From assembly GCF_900604515.1 (NCBI RefSeq), contig NZ_UWOS01000001.1, positions 930,001-994,000 of the forward strand: DNA of 64,000 bases. Reading direction: 5' to 3'. The stretch comes from Arcanobacterium ihumii (GTDB lineage Bacteria; Actinomycetota; Actinomycetes; Actinomycetales; Actinomycetaceae). The notes beneath the pieces are model-generated. The model made no database searches and had not been told where the DNA came from. It worked only from the letters and a program-made list of their open reading frames with translations. The stretch's first letter is position 1; each line of letters begins with the position of its first letter. Position numbers and translations under genes: made by a program. This document shows, in pieces, positions 46,051 through 55,131 of the stretch.

Positions 46051-46584
46051 ATGTCATATAAAGATGAGAATGGGGTAGTGCAACCGGCGCCTTGCGAATG
46101 GGATGCAGCTTCCCTTTCGCAAGGCTATATCGCCGATTATAAGGCGTTTAACTTCGTCGACGGCGAAGGTGTACGTTGTTCGCTCTATGTGTCCGGTTGC
46201 CCGTTTAAATGCCCTGGTTGTTACAACAAAGCTGCTCAGAGTTTCAGGTATGGAAAGCCGTATACCGAAGAACTCGAAGCGCAGATTATGGCTGACCTAG
46301 CTCAACCATATGTTGCAGGACTGTCATTGCTGGGTGGGGAGCCATTCCTTAATACGCCAATTTTGTTGCCGTTGGCTCGACGTGTGCGTCAAGAGTTTGG
46401 AGATACGAAAACGATGTGGGTGTGGTCGGGGTATACCCACGAACAGCTCCTTCAGGACACCGAAGATAAACGTGAGCTGTTAGAACTGTGTGACGTTTTA
46501 GTAGATGGCCCCTTTATTCAAGATCTCTATCATCATGATCTAGCTTTTAGGGGATCGCGTAACCAGCGAATAATTCGGTTTTGA
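46051..46584 (+). CDS. nrdG: Anaerobic ribonucleotide reductase activating protein (radical SAM)
   Basis: A 177-residue radical-SAM enzyme that makes the glycyl radical on NrdD. The iron-sulfur motif CX3CX2C is Cys50, Cys54 and Cys57 (SGCPFKCPGCYNK), and GGEPF binds SAM. It directly follows nrdD. The ribosome site is weak. Confidence 0.94.
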   Translation: MSYKDENGVVQPAPCEWDAASLSQGYIADYKAFNFVDGEGVRCSLYVSGCPFKCPGCYNKAAQSFRYGKPYTEELEAQIMADLAQPYVAGLSLLGGEPFLNTPILLPLARRVRQEFGDTKTMWVWSGYTHEQLLQDTEDKRELLELCDVLVDGPFIQDLYHHDLAFRGSRNQRIIRF

Positions 46585-46712
46585 TAGTACATGCCACATC
46601 GATGTTCATCGAGGGTGGAAGCCAGCTCATCTTCAAGGGTCTTCCAAGAAAAAGTTAGTAGGATGGGTTACTCGATAGTATGAGTTACTAGGCATCGTTG
46701 TTATGGAGAAGT

Positions 46713-47747
46713 ATGGGTATTATTCTAGGAATTATTTCGCTGGTGTTTGTGGGGATTGCCCTTCTGACCCTGAAACCCGATCTTTTCCCCTATGGTCAAG
46801 ACCTCATGCTAACCCAGCCTTTCGCACAAATTCTTGGAATTCGTCCCCTTTTGGCTGTTGGTTTAGTCCTGCTCGGCGTTGTTTTGTTGATCTTAACTGC
46901 GGTTTTCCGAGGTTTTTTGAGGAGGTTTTGGTTTACTAGGTTGTGCGCCGTAGTCTTGATCGTGATCGGTTTTATACATGCCGGAACGATCTACCAGCGT
47001 GGACTCGGTGACCAAACGGAACTCTCTCAAGACCCAGGCATCACCGAAACCCAACAGGGAAACGGCACCGTTACTATACTCTCCTACAACACTCTTGGTG
47101 GCGCTACCAGCCCCGAACAACTTGCGAAGGTGATTGTCGATAATGGAGTAGACGTCGTCACGCTTCCTGAAACGTCGTCGAAACGCGGTGAGCAACTCAA
47201 GGAGTTGCTGAAGCGACAGGGGTTGAAATTTCAGATATTCACCACCGGAACTCCTAAGTGGAACAGTGAATTTAGTTCCACGATTCTGTTAATTTCGGAA
47301 TCCCTTGGGAAATATTCCAAATCTCCCATTCAAATTCCAGGCGCAGATAAGCTCTCGGTTGTGGCTGCTGTTCCGGCATCGGGACATGGTCCGAAGATCA
47401 TCGCAACTCACCCGATTGCACCGGTCCCTCGGTTTATGGAGGTATGGCGCCAGGAGATCGCGGGCGTTTACGGCTTGTGCCAGTCTGAGCAGAACTTTAT
47501 TTTGGCAGGAGATTTTAACTCCACAGTCGATCATCAAAAGGCACTTGGTATTCATTGTACCGATGCTGCTTTAGAGGCCGACGCCGGTGCCCAAGGTACG
47601 TGGCCAGCATCTTTACCAGCGTTTTTAAGTGCGCCAATTGACCGTGTACTCCACGATGGAAAAACCTATCATGGTGTGGAAGCCATAACTGTTGAAGTTG
47701 GTGGTTCAGATCATCGTGGGATTCTTGTTCGCTTAGCGCAACAGTAA
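46713..47747 (+). CDS. Membrane-anchored endonuclease/exonuclease/phosphatase (EEP) family protein
   Basis: A 344-residue protein from the ATG at 46713 (GGAGAA upstream; five open codons before it rejected). Three membrane helices fill the first ~95 residues. The EEP domain outside carries SYNTLGG, LPETSSKR, AGDFNSTVDH and the terminal SDHRGI, which give the metal and catalytic Asn/Glu/Asp/His residues. Relatives cut nucleic acids, phosphoesters or inositol/sphingolipids. With three N-terminal helices and an extracellular domain the substrate is likely outside the cell; it is unknown. Confidence 0.87.
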   Translation: MGIILGIISLVFVGIALLTLKPDLFPYGQDLMLTQPFAQILGIRPLLAVGLVLLGVVLLILTAVFRGFLRRFWFTRLCAVVLIVIGFIHAGTIYQRGLGDQTELSQDPGITETQQGNGTVTILSYNTLGGATSPEQLAKVIVDNGVDVVTLPETSSKRGEQLKELLKRQGLKFQIFTTGTPKWNSEFSSTILLISESLGKYSKSPIQIPGADKLSVVAAVPASGHGPKIIATHPIAPVPRFMEVWRQEIAGVYGLCQSEQNFILAGDFNSTVDHQKALGIHCTDAALEADAGAQGTWPASLPAFLSAPIDRVLHDGKTYHGVEAITVEVGGSDHRGILVRLAQQ

Positions 47748-47801
47748 GCGAAATATTCGGTGAAGGTTACTACTATAGAGATAACCGTTAAAGGAGTGAA
47801 T

Positions 47802-48116
47802 ATGGGATTTCTCAGGACAGTAACCGTTGCTGGTATTGGATATGTGCTTGGTGCACGTGCTGGTCGCGAACGGTATGAACAGATTAAGTTGCAAGCGTCG
47901 AAGCTTTGGAACTCTGGTACAGTGCAGTCTGGTCGTGAAAAAGCTCGCGAAACGGCGTCACAGACTTTCCAGCAGGCCACTGATGTAGCTACTGAAAAAG
48001 CGAAGAGTGCAGTTCATTTCGCTTCAGAGAAGGTTAAGGAAAAGACGGCGGATTTCAAAGATAAGCAGTCAGGAACAGAGGTGGAACCTGAAATTAAGGT
48101 TGAACCACTTAACTAA
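47802..48116 (+). CDS. Small YtxH-like protein with an amphipathic tail
   Basis: A 104-residue protein starting at the ATG after AAAGGAG (14 open codons upstream rejected). A short hydrophobic start leads into YVLGARAGRERYEQI, a motif common in small actinobacterial proteins of unknown role. Then comes a long charged helix (KARETASQTFQQATDVATEKAK), probably coiled or amphipathic. No enzyme motif. Possibly a membrane-associated stress protein (inference). Confidence 0.75.
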   Translation: MGFLRTVTVAGIGYVLGARAGRERYEQIKLQASKLWNSGTVQSGREKARETASQTFQQATDVATEKAKSAVHFASEKVKEKTADFKDKQSGTEVEPEIKVEPLN

Positions 48117-48167
48117 TTTGCAACCGTAATACCGTCTTCAAGCTGAAGAATTCGGTAGTTAGTGCCG

Positions 48168-48201
48168 GTGTGGGGTGAGTTGCTTACAACTCACCCCACA
48201 C
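48168..48201. terminator. Perfect hairpin after the YtxH-like gene
   Basis: A 15-base perfect stem GTGTGGGGTGAGTTG/CAACTCACCCCACAC with a four-base loop, between convergent genes. No T run follows. Confidence 0.6.
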
Positions 48202-48314
48202 TCACATATTTATGCAAACTCCTAAGATTTGCACAGAGGAGTGATCTCTGAAATTCTCACCTCTATACCTGTGTGGAAGTTCCAGCGGTGCCGTTAAAGT
48301 TTTCTAGAGATTTA

Positions 48315-49433
48315 TTATTGCCTCTTTGAGAAGAGATGCTTGAACTTCAAAAGTAACTCATGACCATCGCGTCCGCGTATCACCGGAACGCCGTGACGTT
48401 CGATATCGGAATCCTCACGGATACTCTCTGCGGGATCTAGCGTTCCGTGTGAAAGAACCTGTTCAACGGGATTTAGCTCGCGCAATGCAATAAAGTTGAC
48501 TCGTGAGGGGTGTTCACGGGCAAGCTCGTCGTAAATGAGCGGATCGTGCTGACCGTCGTCGCCAACTAAAATCCATTCGATATTAGGGAACATGATCAGC
48601 AAATTACGGAGTTGAGTCTTTTTGTGTTCTTGACCCGACCTAAACAGACCGGTTGGTGTTGGCCCCCAGTCGGTCATGAGTAGAGGACCGATGGGGAAGC
48701 GGAAAGTGTCTAGGAAGCGCTGTAGCGTTGAATAGGTATTCCATGCTCCGGTAGACAGATAGAACACCGGTGCATCAGGGTGGTCTTCCAAAATATTTCG
48801 ATAGAAATCGGACATTCCCACGACGGTTTTGCGGGAGTTGGTATGAACGACGAAGGAATTCCAGGCGGCAAGTGCAACTCGTGGAAGCCACGTGACCATG
48901 ATGGTGTCGTCGATATCGGAAACTAGACCTTGGGTAGCGTTCGGGGAAACAATCATGACGGGTGCTTTCACTGCTTTCCCCGCAGCAGGAATCAGTTCCA
49001 CTTCATGCCATCCAGGGGTAAGTCCGTGGTTTTCAACGAGGAGGTCAACGTAACCGTTTCGATCTGTACGCGTTTTTATACGACGATCTCCTATAACTAC
49101 CGTGACCGGTAAGAAGCCCACTTGGGTGGTAAAGAATTGGCGCCACCCACGTTGAGCTTCAACTCCGGTTTCCAAAGCGAGTTCGGCGATGTCACGAACT
49201 GCGTTGATTGCAGGACTCTTATATGACCGCCCTCGCAGAAAGTCGAGGTCAAACGGAGGTTGCCCGAGGGAAGGATCTGCCATCATGGCACGAGCAAGGA
49301 TCTTTACTGCGGTTGTTGATCCATAACCGCTAAAAGGTACGATTTGTGGCAACCATCCAGATCGCCGGCGTTTGACGATTCCTCTACGGTTGATGTTTTC
49401 CTCTAGTGAACGCGCAATATCTGCAAGAGCCAT
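48315..49433 (-). CDS. DUF2183 (App1-like phosphatidate phosphatase domain) protein
   Basis: A 372-residue protein. The DxDxT motif of HAD phosphatases, SDIDDTIMVTWLPR, is near residue 175, followed by the conserved YLSTGAWNTYSTLQRFL region and LVGDDGQHDPLIY. This is the DUF2183 domain of yeast App1, which dephosphorylates phosphatidate; the bacterial substrate is unproven. The first ~150 residues hold a short beta-domain before the catalytic part. No signal peptide is seen. Confidence 0.85.
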   Translation of the reverse strand: MALADIARSLEENINRRGIVKRRRSGWLPQIVPFSGYGSTTAVKILARAMMADPSLGQPPFDLDFLRGRSYKSPAINAVRDIAELALETGVEAQRGWRQFFTTQVGFLPVTVVIGDRRIKTRTDRNGYVDLLVENHGLTPGWHEVELIPAAGKAVKAPVMIVSPNATQGLVSDIDDTIMVTWLPRVALAAWNSFVVHTNSRKTVVGMSDFYRNILEDHPDAPVFYLSTGAWNTYSTLQRFLDTFRFPIGPLLMTDWGPTPTGLFRSGQEHKKTQLRNLLIMFPNIEWILVGDDGQHDPLIYDELAREHPSRVNFIALRELNPVEQVLSHGTLDPAESIREDSDIERHGVPVIRGRDGHELLLKFKHLFSKRQ

Positions 49434-49592
49434 ATCTTAAGCCTACTTCCCTGCCTCAAAAATAGCGCATTTGTACCTTAGATTTTGCTACTACCGTAAA
49501 TTGAAGCAGACAGTGCTAATCAAGGGCAATGGAAAGTAGCCATGAGTATCGGTAATACCAACCAAGTAGGGTTTACATCTTCAGTAAGGCTA

Positions 49593-50363
49593 CTATTGAG
49601 CAGGTAGTTCGGAAAATACGGTTGACTCATAGCGATACAAATCGCCACGGTAAGCGTGGTGACCCCACTCGATAATTTCCCCTTTGCCGTCGAAAGCTGT
49701 GCGCTCAATTGTAAGGATCGGATCCTTCGTTGTAATCCCCAGCAGGCGGGCAACCGGTCGAAGTGGTCGCTCCGCTCCCACGGTTTGCTGAGTAGAGGCA
49801 ATCGTAACCCCGAGCTGTTCGAGGTGTTGATACAGCCCAACCGTAAGAAGCTGGTCACGGTTCGGTGCTATTGGCAACGGGAGCCAGTTGTAGAGAATGG
49901 CCACAGGAACGCCGTCTTTGAGGCGTAATCTCTTCAACTCAAGTACATCGGCATTTAATGAACACCCGAGTTTCTTCGCAACATCTTCGTCCGCCTGGCA
50001 GGGGCGGTAGGTTAAAATCTTCGTGCCCGATACTGCGCCCGCGCGACGGATATCGTTAAAAAGCGACGATGGTGGTTGGAGTCGATGCCTTGCTTTAGGT
50101 GCGACGACGGTACCGAAGCCACGTCGTCGTACTAACAGTCCCTGATCGACTAAAGTCTGCAGAGCATGGCGAGTGGTTGGGCGAGATACCCGAAGGCGAG
50201 CAGCCAAGGAAAGCTCATTTTCGATCAGCATCCCAGGGCTCACGTCGCCGGCGATAATTGCCTGCTGGATCGGTGCAGAGATCTGCTCATGAAGTGGCAC
50301 ATCGAGATCACGATCAAGTGAAATTTGAGGTTTCCATACCTGTGCCAAAGTAGGTCCCTTCAT
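49593..50363 (-). CDS. GntR-family regulator with UTRA effector domain
   Basis: A 256-residue HutC-type GntR regulator. The winged helix (PLHEQISAPIQQAIIAGDVSPG through SRPTTRHALQTLVDQGLLVRRRGFGT, about 24-88) is followed by a UTRA ligand-binding domain (about 105-250) that usually senses a sugar phosphate or small organic acid. It stands before pgm in the opposite sense of most neighbours, so its target is unclear. No strong ribosome site, possibly a leaderless mRNA. Confidence 0.9.
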   Translation of the reverse strand: MKGPTLAQVWKPQISLDRDLDVPLHEQISAPIQQAIIAGDVSPGMLIENELSLAARLRVSRPTTRHALQTLVDQGLLVRRRGFGTVVAPKARHRLQPPSSLFNDIRRAGAVSGTKILTYRPCQADEDVAKKLGCSLNADVLELKRLRLKDGVPVAILYNWLPLPIAPNRDQLLTVGLYQHLEQLGVTIASTQQTVGAERPLRPVARLLGITTKDPILTIERTAFDGKGEIIEWGHHAYRGDLYRYESTVFSELPAQ

Positions 50364-50484
50364 GATCGTAACCGTAGGTGAAGTCTTCGATTAAAGCATA
50401 CGTGAAGAAAATAGTTTTCGTTGCGACTCAACCAATCACCACTACCGGAAATTAGCCTCGGTTTTCGCGAAGCTTAACTCTTAT

Positions 50485-52164
50485 CTAATTTCCGAGTGCT
50501 GAATCAACAACCTTCTTCGCTTCTTCCTGAACTAGTTTCAAATGCTCAGGACCCTTGAAGGACTCGGCATAGATCTTGTAAACATCTTCGGTTCCCGATG
50601 GGCGTGCCGCAAACCAAGCGTTTTCCGTGGTGACTTTAAGTCCGCCGATCGCGGCATCGTTTCCAGGCGCGCGAACTAGGCGAGCAGTGATCGGTTCCCC
50701 TGCGAACTCGGTTGCAGTGACGTCGTCGGGAGATAGTGCCCCAAGCTTTGCCTTCTGCTCCTTCGTGGCTGCGGCATCGATTCGTGCATAGGCGGAAGAA
50801 CCGTACTTATCCGTGAGCTCGCGGTGAAGCACGGATGGAGTCTTCCCCGTGACAGCAAGGATTTCAGCTGCCAAGAGGTCCATAATCAGTCCGTCCTTAT
50901 CGGTCGTCCATACGGTTCCGTTCTTACGAAGGAAGGAAGCACCAGCGGATTCTTCTCCGCCAAATCCTGTGGTACCTGAAATCAAACCAGGAACAAACCA
51001 CTTAAATCCAACAGGTACCTCAACCAGCTTCTTTCCCATTCCTGCAACGACTCGGTCGATCAATGAGGAGGAAACCAGAGTCTTGCCGACGGCGTCGGTA
51101 TTCCATTCGCTACGATGTGTAAACAGATATTGAATTGCGACGGCGAGGTAGTGGTTTGGGTTCATCAAACCAGCGTCGGGAGTGACGATTCCGTGCCGAT
51201 CAGAATCTGCGTCGTTACCGGTAGCGATATCGAATGGACTGACGTCGTTTGAGTCACCTTGCATACGATCCAACAGTGAAGCCATTGCGTATGGAGAGGA
51301 ACAATCCATGCGAATCTTTCCATCCCAGTCAAGAGTCATGAATCGCCAAGTTGGATCCACCTCAGGGTTAACTACGGTGAGGTCGATTCCGTAGCGTTCG
51401 GCAATAGCTCCCCAGTACTGAGCAGAAGCTCCGCCCATCGGATCAGCACCAATCCGAACGCCTGACTCGCGAATGGCATCAAAATCGATGATCGAAGCAA
51501 GATCCTCTACATAGGCGGACAAATAATCGTGACCTCGCGTAGTTTCAGCATCGCTCGCCTGCTCAAACGGAACACGCTTAACATTTCTCCAACCCTCACG
51601 CAAGATTTCATTTGCTCGAGCTGCGATTACCTTGGTGGCATCGGAATCTGCGGGGCCACCGTGCGGTGGGTTGTACTTAAATCCACCGTCGCGAGGAGGG
51701 TTATGAGATGGGGTAATAACAATGCCATCGGCAAGTCCAGGGCCGTGGGTGCGCACACCTTCCGAGGTATCGGCTCCGTTAGCCGTCAAGATCGCAAGTG
51801 AAACTGCAGGGGTAGGCGTCCAAGAGTTACGTGCGTCAACGCGAACCTCGACGTCGTTTGCAGCAAGAACTTCCAACGCGGTGCGTTCCGCAGGTTCAGA
51901 AAGAGCGTGGGTATCTCGTCCAATATAAAGAGGGCCATCGATGCCCTGGCTGCGACGATACTCAACGATTGCTTGGGTGGTGGCAACGATATGTGCTTCG
52001 TTGAAGGCGCCATCGAAGGCGCTTCCACGATGACCAGAAGTTCCGAAGACTACCGCTTCGTTCGGATTCTCTACATCTGGTTCTCGGTTGTAATAAGCGG
52101 AAACAAGAGCATTGACATCGATTAGATCTTCTGGTTTGGCAGGTTTGCCGGCGCGTTCGTTCAT
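50485..52164 (-). CDS. pgm: Phosphoglucomutase (alpha-D-glucose phosphate-specific)
   Basis: A 559-residue enzyme interconverting glucose-1-phosphate and glucose-6-phosphate, supplying glycogen and cell-wall sugar nucleotides. The active phosphoserine lies in [12 protein letters not shown], Mg2+ ligands in [10 protein letters not shown], the sugar loop in [13 protein letters not shown], and the phosphate-binding loop [16 protein letters not shown] is near the end. Length fits E. coli Pgm (546). Confidence 0.95.
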   Translation of the reverse strand: MNERAGKPAKPEDLIDVNALVSAYYNREPDVENPNEAVVFGTSGHRGSAFDGAFNEAHIVATTQAIVEYRRSQGIDGPLYIGRDTHALSEPAERTALEVLAANDVEVRVDARNSWTPTPAVSLAILTANGADTSEGVRTHGPGLADGIVITPSHNPPRDGGFKYNPPHGGPADSDATKVIAARANEILREGWRNVKRVPFEQASDAETTRGHDYLSAYVEDLASIIDFDAIRESGVRIGADPMGGASAQYWGAIAERYGIDLTVVNPEVDPTWRFMTLDWDGKIRMDCSSPYAMASLLDRMQGDSNDVSPFDIATGNDADSDRHGIVTPDAGLMNPNHYLAVAIQYLFTHRSEWNTDAVGKTLVSSSLIDRVVAGMGKKLVEVPVGFKWFVPGLISGTTGFGGEESAGASFLRKNGTVWTTDKDGLIMDLLAAEILAVTGKTPSVLHRELTDKYGSSAYARIDAAATKEQKAKLGALSPDDVTATEFAGEPITARLVRAPGNDAAIGGLKVTTENAWFAARPSGTEDVYKIYAESFKGPEHLKLVQEEAKKVVDSALGN

Positions 52165-52304
52165 GTTTTTATTCTCTCATTGAAATGAGCAATGCGGGAG
52201 AATTTAATGCTAGTTTTTCTCATGGCGTTCAAAAGAACTGAGCCGTACAGGTTGATCGCCGTGGCAAACCTTCCGCATTCGCCGATCGGTCAACCAAAAG
52301 ATTA

Positions 52305-55019
52305 CTAGATAATACTGCGCTTATCTGCAATTCGCAGAGCGATCCAACCAAGTGGAACGCGACCCCAGAAAGTGAAGAGTCGGTATAGAACTGCAGTGGA
52401 GAAAGCAACGGAATATGGAATTCCCGCAATCACTAAGCCACCGGTCAGAGCTGCTTCCACTGGTCCGATACCGCCTGGGGAAGGAACTGCAGATCCCACC
52501 GAGTTGGCAACTAGGTACGTTACTGTCAGTGTTACCGCTGGCAGTTCATATCCGAAAGACTTAAGAGCAAAACCGAAACAAAGCACGAAGGCTGCCGTCA
52601 TAATCACCGATCCGGCCAGGCCAAGCAAAATACGTTGAGGATGCGTGCCAAGCCAGAGCATGCGAGGCCATACCTGTACCAACGAAGGTTTAACCTTCGC
52701 CCAGATCCACGATCGTAGAGCCGGGATAAGGAATAGTACACCGATGAGGACCAACACAATCCCAATTCCAGTCATAAACGGTGCCGACGGCATGGAGAAG
52801 GAGGTGATCTGCCCTGACACCAGCGTCAAAGCCAAGAGCAGCAACAAGGTGGTAACCAGTTGTGCGAGTTGAACGAGTGAAACAGTAGCAAGGGCTGCCG
52901 TCGTTGCCACTCCGCGTTTCTGAAGGAAACGAAGGTTCAGGGCTGCTGGTCCGATCCCAGCGGGAGCAACTAGCGTAACTACGGACGCTGCCACCTGGAC
53001 CAATACAGAGTCACGGAGTGGAAGACGCTCTGGGGTGTATGCCTTAAGCGTGATCCCGGCACCGAGGTAGGTCACTAGTCCGGAAAGGAACGAGGCTATC
53101 ATCCAGCCGATAGAAGCTTCTTGGATTGCTTCGGAAACATCGTTGAAATTCATCGAGCCGAGCAATAAATAGACCGCAACAACACCAATCGTTACCGTGA
53201 CGATTGTTTTAATGGAGAAGCGACGTAGTGGAACAGGCTCAACCGAACTGGTTTCGGGAACTTCCACCTGAAGTGCGTCGCGTAGCTCTTGGAACTTCTT
53301 ATTACCTCTAAAAGCTTCACGAGTTTCAGGAGGCATGATTGTGCGCTGTAAGAATGGAGCAAGCGAAATAATCTGATCGAGCGGAATGGAACGTTTAAGT
53401 GATGCTACGGCGCGCTGAACTCCAAAAATAGCAGCGAACATCGAAACTGTTTGGGCAAGGTCGATTCGACGTGCGGTGTCCGGCGTATTAATGGAGCCAG
53501 ATTGCCAAGCACGTAGGCATAATCCCTTGTCACTCACGGTTACATGGCTATTCTCAATATTCCCATGGCACAAGCCATGCTGATGGGCACGAAGGAGCTC
53601 GCCCCAAAATTCGTCCAGGTTGGAATCAGTTATTTTACTCCCTGATTCAACGGTGAGGATTGGATCAGTGATGGCGTGGCTCGCAATAAGGACGGAGGAT
53701 TCATCGCCACTGGTGGCGTGGAATCGAGCGGGAGATAGTCCAATGTGCTCAGTGCTCAGCATCATGAGTGACATCTGCTCGCCCGCTTCGGCAAGTGTTT
53801 GAGGTCGACGCCGGAAAGCGAGTTTGAGTCGAACCTTTTCCCAAGCTCCTTCTAAGAGTCCAAGGATTTTTCGATCTTCGTCCAAGACAAAGATATGGTA
53901 GTGGTTTCCATTGATATCTGTTGCGATGTAATTTCGTGATACTTCGTTGGAGGATGTATAGGTGAAAATCTGGCGAATCGAGGAGCGCCGTGAACTTGCC
54001 TCGATGTGAGGCGCATCGAAAATTCCATCCGCTGCCTGGAGATTATCGACGGTTGTGACGATAAAGTTGGCATCGACGCCGTTCGAATCAAGGGCCGTAG
54101 CTGGAGTTTCGTATACCTCTGTTTCCGTGGGCGAATCATCTTTTGAGAGTGTAGGCGTTTTTCCGTCTAAAAGTTTCTTGAGTTGAACGAGCCCTTGCAA
54201 GTCTGAATATCCGATTGGGGCAGTGGTAATTACGTTCCATGCCTGCACGTCTTGTTCCTCGCGGAGGTTGTCGATTCGTATTAGCTCGGTAACGTCGATA
54301 TGTGCACGCCTTGTCAGGTCAACCAAGGCTTTCCCGGTTGCTCTGTCTGGTTTAGAGCCGATTAGCCATCTGGTAAAGAGTCCGGCTGAAACGCCGAGTG
54401 AAACCGTGATAAGAGCACCGGTAATCGTCTGCTGCCCTTGCAGTACCGAGAAGACAACTACGATTCCAAGGAGCCACCAGCCGATTCGTGTTATCTGTGC
54501 AAACTGCTGAGTTCCCATCACTGTAAGGAAGGCGCAGATTACCGATACGTAAGGTAGAAGTGAAACCAGCGATTGAATCTCGAGCGTCTGGAGATATTGG
54601 CTGGTGAATGAGGATTGCGGCCACCAGTGTTCGGCGATAATTGAGATCACTTGCGCAATACAGACTGCGGAAAAACCTGCCAAAAGTGAGGTGCCGATTG
54701 TGCGCCACCGGCGTCGCACTAGAGCGTATCCAAACAGAGCGACTGGAAGGACAAAAGAAACGAGGCCTTCAAGCACGTTGATTGGAACTAGTAGCACGGT
54801 TTGGATGAACGACGACGTTGCCGTCCGCACGTCTGAGGTGACGGCGAGCGTGGTGGTCTGGGCATACACCGCCAAAAAGCCCGAAAATACAGTGAAAAGT
54901 AATGCGGCAATCGCGCCAACCAAGTCGGCTGGGTGGCGCGCCCATTGCTGAGGTGCGTCGATGAGAACCACGGTTCGGCGTGGCCCTAACGGCACATGAC
55001 TGCTTTGCATTTTATTCAC
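52305..55019 (-). CDS. Flippase-like (LPG-synthase TM/UPF0104) protein with a kinase-like middle domain
   Basis: A 904-residue membrane protein with three parts. An N-terminal set of about six membrane helices (35-220) is followed by a cytoplasmic kinase-like domain (about 235-590), and then by the UPF0104/YbhN-type flippase-like domain of seven or more helices (about 600-895; VAPAGIGPAALNL and VPSPGGIGPVEAAL are its conserved motifs). The kinase part has HGNIENSHVTV (485-495), which resembles the catalytic loop HGDxxxxN but with Asn for the catalytic Asp. It is probably a pseudokinase. A lipid-moving role is likely by family. Starts GTG or the ATG three codons later. Confidence 0.82.
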   Translation of the reverse strand: MNKMQSSHVPLGPRRTVVLIDAPQQWARHPADLVGAIAALLFTVFSGFLAVYAQTTTLAVTSDVRTATSSFIQTVLLVPINVLEGLVSFVLPVALFGYALVRRRWRTIGTSLLAGFSAVCIAQVISIIAEHWWPQSSFTSQYLQTLEIQSLVSLLPYVSVICAFLTVMGTQQFAQITRIGWWLLGIVVVFSVLQGQQTITGALITVSLGVSAGLFTRWLIGSKPDRATGKALVDLTRRAHIDVTELIRIDNLREEQDVQAWNVITTAPIGYSDLQGLVQLKKLLDGKTPTLSKDDSPTETEVYETPATALDSNGVDANFIVTTVDNLQAADGIFDAPHIEASSRRSSIRQIFTYTSSNEVSRNYIATDINGNHYHIFVLDEDRKILGLLEGAWEKVRLKLAFRRRPQTLAEAGEQMSLMMLSTEHIGLSPARFHATSGDESSVLIASHAITDPILTVESGSKITDSNLDEFWGELLRAHQHGLCHGNIENSHVTVSDKGLCLRAWQSGSINTPDTARRIDLAQTVSMFAAIFGVQRAVASLKRSIPLDQIISLAPFLQRTIMPPETREAFRGNKKFQELRDALQVEVPETSSVEPVPLRRFSIKTIVTVTIGVVAVYLLLGSMNFNDVSEAIQEASIGWMIASFLSGLVTYLGAGITLKAYTPERLPLRDSVLVQVAASVVTLVAPAGIGPAALNLRFLQKRGVATTAALATVSLVQLAQLVTTLLLLLALTLVSGQITSFSMPSAPFMTGIGIVLVLIGVLFLIPALRSWIWAKVKPSLVQVWPRMLWLGTHPQRILLGLAGSVIMTAAFVLCFGFALKSFGYELPAVTLTVTYLVANSVGSAVPSPGGIGPVEAALTGGLVIAGIPYSVAFSTAVLYRLFTFWGRVPLGWIALRIADKRSII

Positions 55020-55131
55020 GATTTTTATTTTACGTGCACTAACGAAAAATAGCTGTTTTCCACGAGGGAAGTTTTAGGTTTAACGGGGATCATGCTTTGG
55101 TTTGGGATGGTGACCTTTTGAGCTTGGTACG

